Below the pieces are notes generated by a model. It had not been told where the DNA came from. It did not search any database and was given only the letters and a program-made list of their open reading frames with translations. A program made the position numbers and the translations under genes. 5,032 bases of DNA, from positions 1-5,032 of the forward strand of contig JAGUYV010000261.1 of NCBI GenBank assembly GCA_020061125.1, written 5' to 3'. Below, in pieces: positions 4,951 to 5,032 of this stretch (the stretch's first letter is position 1; every line of letters begins with the position of its first letter). Origin of the DNA: a bacterium. GTDB taxonomy: Bacteria; UBP15; UBA6099; DSWB01.

Positions 4951-5032
4951 ATGAAGCCATGTCTTATCGTCATCATGGCGGCGGCGCTGCTGGCGCGCGC
5001 GGGGTGGGTGTGTCCCGCGCACGCGGCGCCGC
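4951..5032 (+). CDS. Exported protein, N-terminal signal peptide only, runs off right edge
   Basis: Only 27 residues are inside the window: MKPCLIVIMAAALLARAG followed by WVCPAHAAP. They form a Sec signal peptide, with one lysine, a hydrophobic core and an AHA cleavage site near residues 23-25. The ATG at 4951 has GGGGGTGATC just upstream, which matches the 16S-complementary GGAGGTGATC at 9 of 10 positions. An in-frame GTG at 4846 would add 35 arginine- and glycine-rich residues and bury the signal peptide, so it is less likely. The gene follows the TetR gene in the same direction. By analogy it may be an efflux component such as a periplasmic adaptor or TolC-like protein, but the sequence seen does not show which. 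Confidence 0.7.
   Translation, partial: MKPCLIVIMAAALLARAGWVCPAHAAP

Noticed and set aside
1-5032. tRNA, rRNA, CRISPR array or toxin-antitoxin module
   Set aside because: No direct-repeat and spacer pattern, conserved RNA segment or paired small genes were found on reading both strands.

Overview
The window is a GC-rich bacterial chromosome segment. It carries a chemotaxis gene, a flagellin gene, a cell-envelope gene and a TetR-regulated locus. Flagellar and chemotaxis genes plus two Sec-type signal peptides suggest a motile, probably Gram-negative (diderm) bacterium. Nothing here fixes the phylum. Coding sequence outside the centre of the flagellin is about 60-70% GC on the lines counted by hand. 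There are no tRNA, rRNA, CRISPR or transposase genes.

Layout, left to right. (1) 1-795, minus strand: the N-terminal 265 residues of a secreted protein with two SH3b-like domains, running off the left edge; it could be the front of a cell-wall amidase. (2) 863-1363, minus: a CheX-type CheY-P phosphatase, with a good sigma70-like promoter at 1436-1464 and a GC-rich hairpin in its leader. (3) 1364-2134: about 770 bases without a convincing gene, holding several perfect inverted repeats and REP-like ATTCCAGC/GCTGGAAT motifs. (4) 2135-3841, minus: a 568-residue flagellin preceded by a sigma28-like promoter. (5) 3842-4168: a divergent regulatory region. (6) 4169-4789, plus: a TetR-family repressor with overlapping palindromic operator half-sites between its promoter and start codon. 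(7) 4951 to the right edge, plus: the signal peptide of an exported protein, probably part of the locus the TetR protein controls.

The main discovery is the flagellin. Its conserved filament-core helices (about residues 1-145 and 437-568) are intact. The variable, outward-facing domain between them has been replaced by about 285 residues in seven repeats of 37-45 residues, each like the PD40/TolB beta-propeller blade (SxDGxxIxY ... DG ... T). The gene therefore appears to encode a filament subunit that displays a seven-bladed beta-propeller. The propeller-coding DNA is sharply AT-rich (roughly 30-37% GC on the lines counted) inside a GC-rich gene. One composition boundary lies inside the conserved D1 coding region, which points to import by recombination between flagellin genes.

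The flagellin and CheX genes share orientation and a motility theme but have separate promoters. The TetR gene and the exported-protein gene form a second, divergent unit.
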